A stretch of DNA of 64,000 nucleotides from Ascidia mentula (Eukaryota > Chordata > Ascidiacea > Phlebobranchia > Ascidiidae): assembly GCA_947561715.1 (NCBI GenBank), contig OX387199.1, positions 6,267,001 through 6,331,000 of the forward strand, in the 5' to 3' direction. The notes under the pieces are model-generated. The model was not told the origin of the DNA. It did no database searches and saw only the letters and a program-made list of their open reading frames with translations. Position numbers and translations under genes: made by a program. The stretch's first letter is position 1, and each line of letters starts with the position of its first letter. Of this stretch, positions 36,965 to 49,585 are shown piece by piece.

Positions 36965-38464
36965 CTACTTCTTCGGTAAGAAGTAGAGCTTTCTCAATGT
37001 GGAAGTGAAGGTTGGCATTTGCTTGACAGTTGTACTATGATATTTCGCAGACCATTCAGCAACTTGATATGACACCATGGTAAGTAGACGAATGAAATCA
37101 CTTCCATCCTCCACTTTTCCTTCATGCAATAGACTGATGTTAAACCTTCCATTTTACACAAATATTTCGAAACATCTTTTTAACACATTTTGCATGTCTT
37201 TGATTACGTAATCTCTTTACTGTTGTAAATGGTGAATAAATTTACTACAGGGTTGCCTAATGACGACTTATTTTCCACATTGTTCCATCATGTGTATTTT
37301 TTCAGAAATGAAACTGAAAAAGTATTGTAACACATTAGTTGCAACAATCATAATTTCGATTTAAAGACAAAAAATGCACTTGTTAGAGAGGAAATTTAAT
37401 CTTCTTGTACTCAAGTTTAAAATTTAACAAAAAAAGTAATATATTAGCTGCAAATGTAATCAGTCATACTGCAATTTTTTCCGAAACACGTAGTTTTAAC
37501 TTTGTAGTTGCCGTAACATACCATCAAAGTATTCTTGCACCACTTTGACCAAATGTTGAATGTAGATTGAACCAGTTTTACGGTTCCGAAAACTCACAAA
37601 ACCTACAACCGTTTTGTGTTACGTGTTATGGAAAGGTGTTTTTCGTGTGTAGGGAAATACCTTTGTTTGTTGAGGTGCAAACCAACATATCTGAACTGCC
37701 AGGAATCGCTTTCAAATCCACTCCATCTTCTTCAATATCTTTCAGTTCGTCGGTCATTAGATCACTGGGACCTTCGATCTTATGACCTCTGCAAGCCTGT
37801 TTTGATGTAAAGCCAGTGTGTGCATTGACGATTACAAAATGCCGTACGAATTGTTAAATGCTTTTAAATATGTTTTCTTCGACAAAAACACCAACACGAG
37901 AATACTTGTGTCGTGAGTTTAACGACATCTTCACTTATTATTTGACAAAATGTACCTGAAATATAAAAGTTTTTGGTTTTCCGACAAGATTCGGGCAATT
38001 TTTGCCTTCAAATGTAGTAAGAATGTTTTGAACATGGTATGGACCATCTTTCATGTAAATGACTCCATCGCTTCCATGTGATAAGAAAACAATGACAAGC
38101 CTGTCCTGGTAAAAAAAATTCGTCCTTCCGCGAATGTATTCCAGAGTCTAAAATAAATCACAAAGCATGTCATAGGTTGTTTACACGGGAGCGTACAGTG
38201 AGCATTTTACTTCTCGTAACTTAACCACAGTCAAGTCAGTGTAGGTAGACGTTGCGAAACCCATTTTTGTGAACAACGTTTTCAAAGCCTCCACATCTTT
38301 CTCGGAACCATCTCTCGTCGATACTTTTGTTGACACAAATCAAAGTTACAAAATGGAAGTATAAAGAAAAATGTATGGGACTTACATTTGTCAAAATGTT
38401 GGTTGTTAAATATAAATGCCTGTCCCGGCTTTGCATTCCGGTAGTATATCTCGTTTTTGTACAT
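36965..38464 (-). CDS. class G caspase, six exons, 251 aa (G5)
   Basis: Exons on the minus strand: 38386-38464, 38211-38323, 37956-38147, 37661-37796, 37522-37602, 36965-37119, summing to 756 nt without stops. It has RDGSEKDVEAL in exon 2, His88 in FLSHGSDG, Cys130 in QACRG, Arg179 in SFRNRKTGSIYIQ with Ile186 in place of Trp, and a LYFLPKK end. It has one residue more than G4, in the loop before the His strand. Paralogue of G4, offset about 7.55 kb. All introns are GT-AG. Confidence 0.88.
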
Positions 38465-40182
38465 TATCAGGTCTTCTTTATCGACAAATTGATTGCCAGG
38501 ATTTACAGATTACTTAATTTTTTATATTTATTAACTCCAAAAGCGTCATAAACAACATAGACAACCTCCTATTTTTCCGTTTCCGGAAAACAAAAACCAT
38601 GTACAGAGAGTAAAATGAAAACCTAAATAACTTATGTAACCTTACATACAATTGGTTACATACATTTCAATACTTTTTTCGACATTGGGATGCAATTATT
38701 CAAAATACGTTCACATTCAAATTGATGTATTACTTAGGTTTGTACATTTAGTGAAGACTGTAGTATAGCATGCAACAATTTAATAATGTGGGTCTAAAAG
38801 CATTGTTATGGTGGGGTAAGATTGCCTTTTGATTTCTATATATTGAAACTCCGAAAAAGGCTGAAAAAAAACTACAGCTTTCCGCCTGAAACCGCATTAG
38901 AAATTATTAAAAGACTTTTGCTTAAAAATTTATTTACTTTGAGCACATGAGCCTTCTTTCATAAGTACACCAGCAAAGCGTGTACCCAGTCAACCGTATT
39001 AAAACACTGTCTAGATTGTTTTAGTAACGTTGACCAGCATTGTCGAACAAACTGCACTGTAAAAACTAGTTTACATAGACCTAGGCGAAACCTTGTCCTT
39101 TAACAACTACCCTTGAGTGTGTCTTTATACTTTTACAGTTTGCTTATACCAGAGGTAATGTAACAAAAATTTAACCAATGTTAGGACAGTATACAAAACA
39201 TATTTCAGCAAAATATCGCATGAGTATATATAGTGAAGTTCCTTTTTTGCAATATATTAAAAAAGTAAAAATCGTTTACACTTATTCTCTGAGAAACAGC
39301 ATTTCGAAAAACTGCTGAAGAAAACGCCTGTTAAAGTTGTGCGATCGAACTCGAGCGATACTTAACGCTTCATGAACTCGAGCGATACTTAATGCTTCAT
39401 GAACTCGAGCGATACTAAACGCTTCATGAAATAGGACGCATCGGCGCGGAACACCGTTTTTCTACGTGCAATCTTGATCAAAGCAAGGGTACACTACGAA
39501 AGGTATGTGCATTACCACATAAATATGTTGTTTGTAATTCATTTTAGTTTATCACGTCTAATTTGTTTTTTCATAAATTATGTGAGTGTGACATAGACTG
39601 TACCCTGATACATTATGTTTTAGAAAAAAATCAGTCACTAAGAGTTTTCGTAGTCTCCCTTTCTCTAAACATCTGCTTTTGTATATTTCGGTTGAATATA
39701 ATAAAAAGCCTTAAAAGTTCGACTTCTTCGGACATAAAACGCCAACTCGAGAAACCAGAATCACCAGCGAATACGTTTATCACAAGCACAAGGTGGCGGA
39801 AAAGAGCTAAAATTAGAAAAGTTGCAACTCGTTAATTTCACCTTATTTCTTCAAACTTAAGATATTTCCAACGTCTTGCAACAAGACGCATGTAAAAATC
39901 TTGTGTCAAATTTTGGTTCAGGATTGTGTTTATTTACCAGAGCGCAAAAAACAATGTGTTGTTCTCCTTTTTTATTAGACGCGAAAGAACTGAATGCTTG
40001 CTTGAGCCAGGGAAAATCTTGTCACCGCGTGCTTCTTATGAAGGTCACGTGACATCCAAAAACAATGTCGACATTTTACCTGTCAATCACCTGGATGGAA
40101 TTGTATTGTGAATGTGGGATAACGACGCGGTTAGCAACAAAATCAAGGACAACCGATTCAAACGGTAATGAGAAAGTTAGTG
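38465..40182. repeat. duplicated spacer between class G and class E loci, copy 2
   Basis: Second copy of 30914-32488. It contains a minisatellite that is expanded relative to copy 1. No gene is recognised. Confidence 0.65.
39347..39427. repeat. 27-bp minisatellite, three units
   Basis: Three units of GAACTCGAGCGATACT plus AAYGCTTCAT-type sequence. The homologous spot near 31739 has a single unit, so the expansion came after the spacer duplication. Confidence 0.85.
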
Positions 40183-40292
40183 GTGTGTTAACCCATAACA
40201 GAACCACATCGTCATGGGGTGTCAGGGTGTGGAATGTGGGACCCCACACGGAGAAATTAACTGACTGACTTAACAGAACGTCCAAGAGTCTT
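40183..40292. repeat. gamma repeat core, copy 2
   Basis: Homologous to 32489-32599, with scattered substitutions. Confidence 0.7.
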
Positions 40293-40757
40293 CATTTGGT
40301 CCAATACATGGCATTTACAATTTGGTGCTACATCTTTTAAAGATATTTTTGGCGTTGTTTGTTGCCGACTGAACTCCTGCCTAAATCTGCGCACAGTCAA
40401 AATGATGTTCAATCATATTGTAGCAACGACCAAATAATGAAGGCTTTTGGGGGAAAGGCCCAAAAATACATCTTTTGGAAAATATTCATGCAAGATCAAC
40501 CGTTCTGACGATAAAGGGAGGTATCTGCACAGACAAATGCGAATGCTCTGATAAGGTACAATTGTACGCCAATTTCACACTTTCAGTGACACTGCACACA
40601 GTATAGTCAGTTAAGGCCACGAACCCTACCAATTACTAAAATGTAAATATGTTGCTACGCAACTAATACATCAATAAGTAAATATTTTTTATAAATATAA
40701 TTCAGTCTCAATATTTTTTGTGTACACATATTCCAAGGCCTTTTTACCATTGGCTCC

Positions 40758-42181
40758 TCACAAAACGATCACACATATGTTTGAAGAACCATTGGCTTTC
40801 GTGGCAGATAAAACAGTTTTGTTAGGCTTGAGGTAAAAGCAGGCATCTGTTTTGATGTGGGAAACATGACAGCATCGCCTTCGGTGCCTCTCCGACGGTA
40901 TTTCGTTGTCGTCTTTTCGCGCTACGTTGTTTGATACAACTGTCAGCAGCCAAATGATGTCGTAGTTCCTGCGGAAATTCCTTTGTAAAAAGGAAATCAT
41001 TCAAAAAATTGTCCAACATTTTAGGTTGCAGCATCTTACTGTTAAAATAGTCTCCAAAAACCTTGACCAGTGTCTGAATGTACCAAGACCCTTCTGTCGG
41101 GTCACGGTGACTCACGTAACCTGGCCAGTAAATATATAATTAGCCTTGTTAAGATATACCACAACATTGCAATTTGTTCTTTTGGTACGTGTAGTTTATC
41201 TCACACACCAATTCTTAGCGATTTGCAATTCAAATCCAATAATCGCTGCTCATAACTCCGAGATCAACGTACGGGTTTGACACAGAACTTTAGAGGACCA
41301 CGTTAAACTGTGGTTAATATGAAGCACTGACCCTGACTTGCAGCATTGCAAATAAGAAAGTCTGAACCCGCCGGCAATGTTGAAATTCCAACCCCATCTT
41401 CGCAAACAACCGTCGTGTTAGTGTTAGCTTTGGATTTTAACGAAGTTGAGCTATCAGTTTTCACCATACCATCTCGATGGGGAACCGAAACTTCGATGTC
41501 GCGACCACGACAAGCCTTGTTGGAGAAAATTGTTGTGGGTGCACGGTTTAAAAAAAATATTTACAGTCATTTGGTGATGCAATAAGTATTACAATACGAC
41601 AAACATTTTCCTTCACCGTTTACGCTATGAAAATACTTAGACATAAATCACATAACAATCAATAACCACTGACTTGAAAAACAAAGATTTTCGGTTTTCC
41701 CAACAAAGTTGGGCAAACGTCTTCACGAAATTATTGAAGAATATCGCCGATAAAATATCTACCATCGTTCATTATAATATGTTGTCCATCTCCATGAGAT
41801 AAAAACACCATTACCAAACTGGTTTCTTTGGTGTAATCCTGACTTGCGATATAGTCCACCTCCTAAAGTTGTATAGAAACAAAATGTGCTGTATGGTTTC
41901 ATCCCAAACAAACCAACCTTTTTAAATGTGGACATTCCCAAGTTACGCATAACAGTTGTATGGTATTTTAGGTTGGTAAGTATTCGCATTAAACTTTCCA
42001 CATCTTTGTCTGAACCTTTTCGTGTTTCAAGCCCTGGCAAAAAAATATTTTCTAGTTTCCGTTTGTTCTGTTATTTACACATTTTACCTTGAAACTGAAA
42101 CTCAACGTTATTAAATATGTATGCCAGTCCGATGCTTTCCTATTGCTTGTACTCGAATTGCTTTTGGCTTCGACCTGCCAT
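40758..42181 (-). pseudogene. class E caspase pseudogene (E')
   Basis: Exons 42088-42181, 41918-42033, 41674-41862, 41332-41515, 41040-41120, and exon 6 from 40980 keep the lengths of gene F. Exon 1 has an in-frame TAG (CAATAGGAAAGC; the homologues read TAT). Exon 3 has an in-frame TAA (CTTCAATAATTT against CAACAA in F). Exon 6 is one base short near its start. SHGDGQH, QACRG and GSWYIQ coding segments remain. The lesions differ from those in E. Confidence 0.85.
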
Positions 42182-42526
42182 GTTGTACCCAAACACTTGC
42201 TATAGGTTGATTGTACCGTTGTTTAGAGGAACTGTATACACTGACTCCACTGAGTTAAAATGGTTCCGCCTTAACGGAATTTTAACAATGATAGACATGG
42301 TCTATTGAATCTTTGTGTCGTAGGGATTGAACGGTGAAATTTAACAATAAGGATTTAATTGCAATAAGGCGTGAAACTCTCTGTGGTTAAATTAACAAGA
42401 TCTGAAAAATCAAGCTTTTGGTGAGGTTTAAACATTGTTTTCGCCAACCAAGGACCAAATATATTGCTGCGTTGTACATTACAGTAACACAAAACTTATC
42501 TTAGTTGACGTGAAAAGGCATTTCGC

Positions 42527-42706
42527 TGATTAAATTTGAAGATAATACAGATCTCATAGCAACTATCAGTGGGAAACAGCTTTATAATCACAAGTTCTTC
42601 TTTTTTGACCACACCGGAGTTTGAACCCAGGGTATCATATCTTGGACACGAATCCCGATCAAGTTTTCTTCTTGGTGTATGGGTCGGGCACTGGACCAAT
42701 ACTGCC
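42527..42706 (-). mobile_element. tRNA-derived-like SINE, copy 1
   Basis: On the minus strand it has a Pol III B-box-like GGGTTCAAACTCC preceded by ATCGGGATTCGTG and CCAGTGCCCGACCCATAC. The same series is at 53441-53531. It lies at exactly the junctions occupied by the LINE fragment in the duplicated locus (35429-35895). Confidence 0.6.
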
Positions 42707-43772
42707 AATAACAAGTTTTAATCAACATTTTTGCGGTCCTGGGACCAAGCGACGCCTAACGGTAAATACCAAAAACATTATGTAGCCTAGAGCCCACACC
42801 AGTAATCGCGGCCAAACAGGAACCTAATTTCGGCAAAATCATGACATAAATCAGTCTCAATGCAATGGAAAGACCAAAGCCAGTCATGGTACATTTTGTG
42901 TAGCCTATAGCCCTGTGAAATTAGTTGCTCTTTCCATAAACATCATAAATTCCTTCTTACCATTATCTTGAGAGTTGCCTAGAGACTATATACACGTCAA
43001 TTTTAATCAAATATAGCTTTCCAGGAAAAAGACTTTTATTGGCCAAATTTTGGCCAAAAAGTCCAACAAAACACCCCATATTTAGCTGTAGCGTTCAGTA
43101 AACGTACAGGTTATAGCGGAGAAACACCAGCATTTATTTACATGGAATGCAACTGCCTGTAAAATTATTACCTAATCCACTCACCTAATACTGTATTCTG
43201 TAACATCGATCGTCTATACATACAAACCACACTGAGGTCAGTAAATTTTTATGTCAAAGTTTATCACTACTTTCATAGTCCTGCGATCGGGTGACACTCA
43301 GATATAAATAACACAGACAGAGCGTACAACAAGAAGTGTGTCCACGCGCAAAGTTTGCCTTCGTCTAACTGAGTATTCTATCCAGTGTAAATGTTGGTTT
43401 TACTCCACTGCTCCCAATAAAAACCCTAGATGCCAAAAACCTCGTCAATAGCGTTTGATAAGTAGTGCTTTTAGCTTATATTTCGCGTAAGCATAACATA
43501 TATACATCATTGGGTAGAAGGCGGGATCATCTCACTGCTCAGCACTTTGCAAAGCATGCCTTGACTGCGATGCCAGTGAACCTTATATGCATTGGGGTAC
43601 ACATGGTATTAACACAACAATGGAACAAAGCATAGATTAGGCCTAAGAAGCAAACTTTTATAAATATACAAGCCGATATAGAGGAAGACGTGCAATTATT
43701 TATGTACAATTTTTCCAAACAACTGTGTTTTCATCAGAGGAAATCCTTGTTAGTACAGCGTAAGTGGAATGC
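42707..43772. repeat. duplicated 3' flank of class G genes, second copy
   Basis: Counterpart of 35896-36964. No gene is recognised. Confidence 0.7.
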
Positions 43773-45482
43773 CTACTTCTTCGGCAAGAAGTAAAGCTTT
43801 CTGAAAGTGGAAGTGAAGGTTGGCATTTGCTTCGCAGTTGTACCATTAAATTTCGCAGACCATTCAGCAACTTGATATGACACCATGGTAAGTAGACGAA
43901 TGAAATCACTTCCATCCTCCACTTTTCCTTCAAGCAATAGACTGATGTTAAACCTTCCATTTTACACAAACATTTTAAAACATCTTTTTAACACACTTTG
44001 TATGTCTTTGAATACGTAATTTCTATACTGTTGTAAATGGTGAATAAATTTACTACGGTTGCCTAATGACGACTTATTTTCCACATTGTTTCATCATGTG
44101 TATTTTTTTTAGAAATGAAACTGAAAAAGTATTGTGACACATTAGTTGCAACTATAATAATTTCGATTTAAAGACAAAAAATGCACTTGTTAGAGAGGAA
44201 ATTTAATCTTCTTCTACTCAAGTTTAAAATTAAAAATTAAACAAAAAAGTAATATATTAGCTGCAAATGTAATCAGTCATACTGTAGTTTTTTCCAAAAC
44301 ACGTAGTTTTAACTTTGTAGTTGCCGTAACGTACCATCAAAGTATTCTTGCACCACTTTGACCAAATGTTGAATGTAGATTGAACCCGTTATAATGTTCC
44401 GAAAACTCACAAAACCTACAACCGTTTTTGTGTTACGTGTTATAGAAAGGTGTTTTTCGTGTAAAGGGAAATACCTTTGTTTGTTGAGGTGCAAACCAAC
44501 ATATCTGAACTGCCAGGAATCGCTTTCAAATCCACTCCATCTTCTTCAATATCTTCCAGTTCGTCGGTCATTAGATCACTGGGACCTTCGATCTTATGAC
44601 CTCTGCAAGCCTGTAAAGCCAGTGTGTGCATTGACGATTACAAAATGCCGTACGAATTGTTAAATGCTTTTAAATATGTTTTCTCCGACAAAAATACCAA
44701 CACGAGAGTACTGGTGTCGTGAGTTTAACGACATCTTCACTTATTATTTGACAAAATGTTCCTGAAATATAAAAGTTTTTGGTTTTCCGACGAGACTCGG
44801 GCAATTTTTGCCTTCAAATGTAGTAAGAATATGAATGGTTTTTATGCATGGTTGGTGTTTGCGCTAAAGATGGGGAGAAGTTTATGAACTCTAAAATGTG
44901 ACGTCCACTTTATCTGTGGTCCCAACTCACGATTGGTTGATCAATTAAAAATAATAATGTGCACCTGGAAAATAAACAACTTTGGTTGGCCGATCAGTGT
45001 CGGACAGTTTTTGCCGTAAAATTTGGTCATGATATTATCAACTTTATATGTTCCGTCCTTCATCCAGATAACCCCATCATCTCCATGCGACAGGAACACC
45101 ATAACGAGGCTTCCCACAGCAGAAAAGTCCTTTTTTTCAATCGAAGTCAACGTCTAAAATGGGCGCACGTTAATAAAGGGTCTGGTATTAGTGGTGGGAA
45201 TCAAGACAATTTGTTTTACCTCATGGAATTGAGCAACAGTAAGGTCCGTGTGAACCAAGTATGCAAAATCCATTTCTGTGAACAATCTTGCTAAAGCCTG
45301 TACGTCCTTTTCGGATCCATCTCTGGGCGACTCTTTAATGGAAATAAAATAAAATGTCAGAAAATAAAACAAAATGCAAAAAATGTTTGTAAAAAATCCT
45401 TACGCTTGTCAAAATGTTGGTTGTTGAATATGAATGCTTGACCTGGATTTGCTTTCTGGTCGTATATCTTGTTTTTGAGCAT
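43773..45482 (-). CDS. chimeric class G caspase, six exons, 250 aa (G6)
   Basis: Exons on the minus strand: 45404-45482, 45220-45332, 44965-45153, 44475-44610, 44335-44415, 43773-43927, summing to 753 nt without stops. Exons 4-6 are near-identical to G4 and G5. Exons 1-3 are clearly diverged, with MLKNKIYDQKANPGQAF, RDGSEKDVQAL and His87 in FLSHGDDGVIW. It has Cys129 in QACRG and Arg178 in SFRNIITGSIYIQ, with Ile185 for Trp. Intron 3 contains the 3' remnant of another exon 3 (44762-44830) with a dead donor. This indicates that the 5' half of one paralogue was joined to the 3' half of another. All used introns are GT-AG. Confidence 0.85.
44762..44830 (-). pseudogene. remnant of a second class G exon 3 inside intron 3 of G6
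   Basis: Encodes TTFEGKNCPSLVGKPKTFIF like the end of exon 3 in G4 and G5. The donor is GAACAT instead of GTACAT, and there is no 5' part or acceptor. It marks the recombination breakpoint near 44830. Confidence 0.8.
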
Positions 45483-47386
45483 TGTCAATCAAATTGCTTG
45501 TATTGGTTTAATATTTAGAAACTTTCTGGGCATGAACTACTTTAAATGTAAATACAATTATAGATTTAAGCTTAGACATTTATTTGTTCTGCCTTTCTTT
45601 TATCAAACCTTGCTTAGGAATTAGACTGCACTATCAGGCTTTTAAGAAGACCTACTTGTACCATTACAGAAACTATAGAGCAATTCCACTGTTTAGGAAG
45701 TTGAACTGAGGATGATTCTAACCTTACCTCTAATTTTAAATGTTGGCCACCCAGGTTATACGGACGAAGACTAGATCGTATTTCGGGGTTTTAGCGAAAA
45801 CATCAGTATTGTAAGCGACAGTTCGATTACGTGGAATAAAAGGTGCTACAGTAAGGTAAGCTTGCCTTTTTGAATCCGATATGTGGAAACTTTTATCACG
45901 CTGGCAAATCCCCAGGTTTCAGGGTGAAACTGTTATTTCGATGCAACAAAAGCCTTTGATTTAACCAATAGGGTTACGAGGTTGTTTTTCCCAGTAGAAA
46001 CACAAAGCTTTGATCAGGGATTGGGATGATTCATAAGATTGCTACTTGCAGGCTACATCTGTATGCCGCTTATAATCCTACTACCCCACATCAATAGACT
46101 GTTAGTTCTGTTTTAAGCTGCAAATGTTTGTAACCTACAAGTGAAGAGAACACCAACGTCGAACTAACTACAGTCAGCAAGCTTCTCCACAAAGACTTAC
46201 GTGATGTCTTCTCATGTTACAACCGCTTTTGTTTCAACAAAGTGACGATTCTTTGGTGACGGTTTAACAGGATTTAGGGAACCGTTTCTCCACGGTTGTT
46301 GTTAACGTAAGCCTTATAACGACGCTTTACCGTAGCGCGAATAAATTGATGAGCATTCTCCAGAAGAGTTCATTTGGAACTGCAACCTCTCATCACAGCG
46401 CAAATAATCATACTGACCTGCATCCATAAAATTGTAAGCTTCGTTTTGCATACTAGCAATCTAAAAAAGTGTTTCTGCCGCAATAGACAAGTGGCCAACA
46501 ACTCACTTTCCGTTATTACCATGATGTCTGTGCCAGCAACCTGCGGTTCAAAAACCATCAAATGCAGCTTGTCCTGCGAGTCTATCTACTTTATTGATTG
46601 GTAAATGATGGTTCCTGTATCATAAACCTAACGTCTAGTTCTGTATATTTCGGTTGAATGTAAGAAATAACCTTCAATGTATGACGTCTAAAACTCCAAT
46701 TCGAGAAAGCAGATAATTTTAGGTTATTTAAGAATGGACGTACAGCAGCCCCAACACCTTGACATTTTTACATTCTTTGCAATTTTTTTTGTTTTGTAAC
46801 CGATTGTTGTGCGCACATACATATGGCCCTCAGTGATAAAAGTTTGGTGACCCCTGAATTGGATAAACGAAATCATCAGTCAATAAGTTCATCACAGACA
46901 CAAGGTGGCGGAAAAGAGCTAAGATATAAGAAGGTGCTCACTGCGGCTTACACCTTGTTTCTTCAAACATATGATTTTCCAACGCCTTACAACAAGACGC
47001 ATGTGGAAATACTGTGATAAATCTTTGCTCAGGATTGTGTTCAAATCCGAGCGTGGAAAACAAGGTGTTGCGCAAAAGCAAGGTCCAATTGATTTTATGC
47101 GAAAAAACTGAATGTTGCATTTGCTTGAAAATCTTTTTGTTGTCGCGTGCTTTTAATGGAGGTCACGTAACATTCACAAACAATGAACTGGCGACATTTT
47201 ACCTGTCAACCATCTGAATTTTCTTGCAATATGAATTTTCTTGCACTATGTGGACATAATGTGCTGAAGTTTCGCTCGTGGAATCTTATGAGGTTGTGAG
47301 GTAAAATTATGCTGGTATGGACTTGAAAATAAATAAACGCTGTAGCGATTTACATCCAACATTTGCAAAACCACAAAGCCAGTATT
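45483..47386. other. intergenic region without a recognised gene
   Basis: Partly single-copy. About 46640-47220 aligns with 51840-52200 and with parts of the G-E spacers (CACAAGGTGGCGGAAAAGAGCTA and later). Short ORFs only, none with a family signature. Confidence 0.5.
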
Positions 47387-47600
47387 ACCAGATATAAGTA
47401 CATTTTAGTCAGTGAGTATTTTATTTCTCAGCTTGTGTAGATTGTATTGGCCATTTTCTGTCACAGAACCTGTTCAAAAAGGTGTTAAAATTTTTGTAAA
47501 CCTTTTTTTTTATTTTAAGCACAAATAAGTGCATGTGGTCTTTGTGCAGGTTTGTCATTTTTGCAAATTATTGAAATAGAAGGGCCATTTTTCTGGAAAC
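47387..47600 (+). repeat. dispersed repeat delta, copy 2
   Basis: Inverted relative to 34900-35170 and embedded between gamma-type sequences. Confidence 0.6.
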
Positions 47601-47903
47601 ATGTTGTTTTTGTGATAAATCTTTGCTCAGGATTGTGTTAAATTCCGAGCGCGGAAAAGGTGTTGCGCGAAAGCAGGATCCAATTGATTTGACGAAAAAG
47701 AACTGAATGTCGCATTTGCTTGGTCCAGTGGAAATCTTTTTGCTGTTGCGTTCTTCTAATGTATGTCACGTAACAACCAAAAGCAATGAACTGACGACAT
47801 TTTACCTGTCAATCACCTGGACGAAATTGTATTGTGGATGCAGGTTAACAACGCGGTTAGCAACAAAAGACAACCGATTCAAACGGTAATGAGAAAGTTA
47901 GTG

Positions 47904-48013
47904 GTGTGTTAACCCATAACAGAACCACATCGTCATGGGGTGCCAGGGTGTGGAATGTGGGACCCCACGCGGAGAAATTAACTGACAAACCTAACTGAAC
48001 GACCGAGAGTCTT
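47904..48013. repeat. gamma repeat core, copy 3
   Basis: Homologous to 32489-32599. Confidence 0.7.
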
Positions 48014-49470
48014 GTTTTCGCCCAAAACATGAGCAAAGTCATGGCATCAACAATATTAAACCAATTACTTTCCAGAAATGTTTGAAAGTTATTATGAGGA
48101 GGAATCCGCAACTATCTGGTGTAGGATTTTTAACTAAAAAGATTTCGCACAGGGATAAACCTATGCAAATCAACAAGATATTGAACGATATTGGAGAAAC
48201 TACCGGACTATTGAAGATTTTTTCCGGAAAAGCACAGACACGAATCTTGTTGAGAAAATGCATGCAAGATCAACCTATCTGACGATAAGGGTCAGGTTAA
48301 AAATAGTGATGAGTCCACAGATACGTCAATGTGGAGGGGAGGTCAGTGGTGTATGAAGCCCCAAACAACCGATATCAATAGTGTGGAATGCGATGCCCCA
48401 GCGCAGATAGCAATCCACATATGAACGCAACTAAGTAACTCGAACTTTGACAAGCAAGCATGTTTTAGGATACAACAATCAATATCCGGGGTACACCCAA
48501 GGAGAAGGGATTCACTTGTGGCGTTTCTGGTTCCTATGTACCCACTCAGTCACTATTCTAACCGGGGAATCGGAACCGGTTACAATTGAAGTATTGTAAA
48601 AACAAACAAATTCTCTGCAGTCTTTTCTCCTCGCGAACAATTCAGAAGTTCCGTGCAGTGTTCGCGTATAACCACAAATATCGAGACTTTTTTTGTTTTT
48701 TTTGGCGTTTTTGTTAAATATCAGTGTTGCGTTATAAACACGTGAATCCCGAAATGGTGATCATGACAAATTAATACACATTACACAGTCTGAAAGTTAT
48801 TTATAAGTGTTTCGGCGAAACGTGTGCGTAACACTGAGACTGAGTTTTGCAAGAGGTTTATGAATAACAATAACAAATTAGCGAAGGAATGTCAAATTGC
48901 TACGTCATCAAACAACGGCAATGGAAGAATTATAGTCGAATACTTGTTTTCAGCTTATCTGGTTGAACGTAGCTTTCGCTTCCTCTTTTTTGTTTATGGT
49001 CGACCGCATGGTGTTTGTTTTCCACCCTTAGGTACACAAGTTATATTTCTCTAGACATGTGTACATAGAAAAGATATCATTGGCAAAATTTTGCTAATAG
49101 GTGAACCACCCGTATTGTTTGTATATTTTAACAAAAAAAAACGCCGTGTGCCTATATTTAGTAGTGACTTCTCTCGATACACAACAGAGTAAGTTGTTAC
49201 ACATTATATTAAATGTAAAATCAGCCTCGGTAAACTTAACACCTACCCCCCATTCATTTAGCATTGAACACAAGTCCGCGTTCTACCATATCGGCTACGC
49301 GTCGGTAACTGTGGCAGTCGTTATAATATGTGATTTGAGCGTTAGTTAAACTAGAACTTCTTGCCAGCTGGTCGCATTTGGCTAGAATAAATACTGGCAT
49401 TTCTTATCACCAGTAAAAATTTAAGTGGTAGGCCACCGAATAACGTGCAGGTGTTTGTTTACTAGGTTTA
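48014..49470. other. intergenic sequence upstream of gene F
   Basis: 48014-48810 recurs, diverged, at about 52413-53420, for example CTTTTCTCCTCGCGAA near 48626 and 53127. The remainder is single-copy and AT-rich. No gene is recognised. Confidence 0.5.
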
Positions 49471-49585
49471 AGTACTGTTATCAAAAATTCCGTTAAAGCG
49501 GAACCGTTTTGTATCAGTGGCGTAAGAAGGCATGGTTCCTCCAAACCACAATACAAAAAGGTTTTAGCGAGATTTTGTAAACTAC

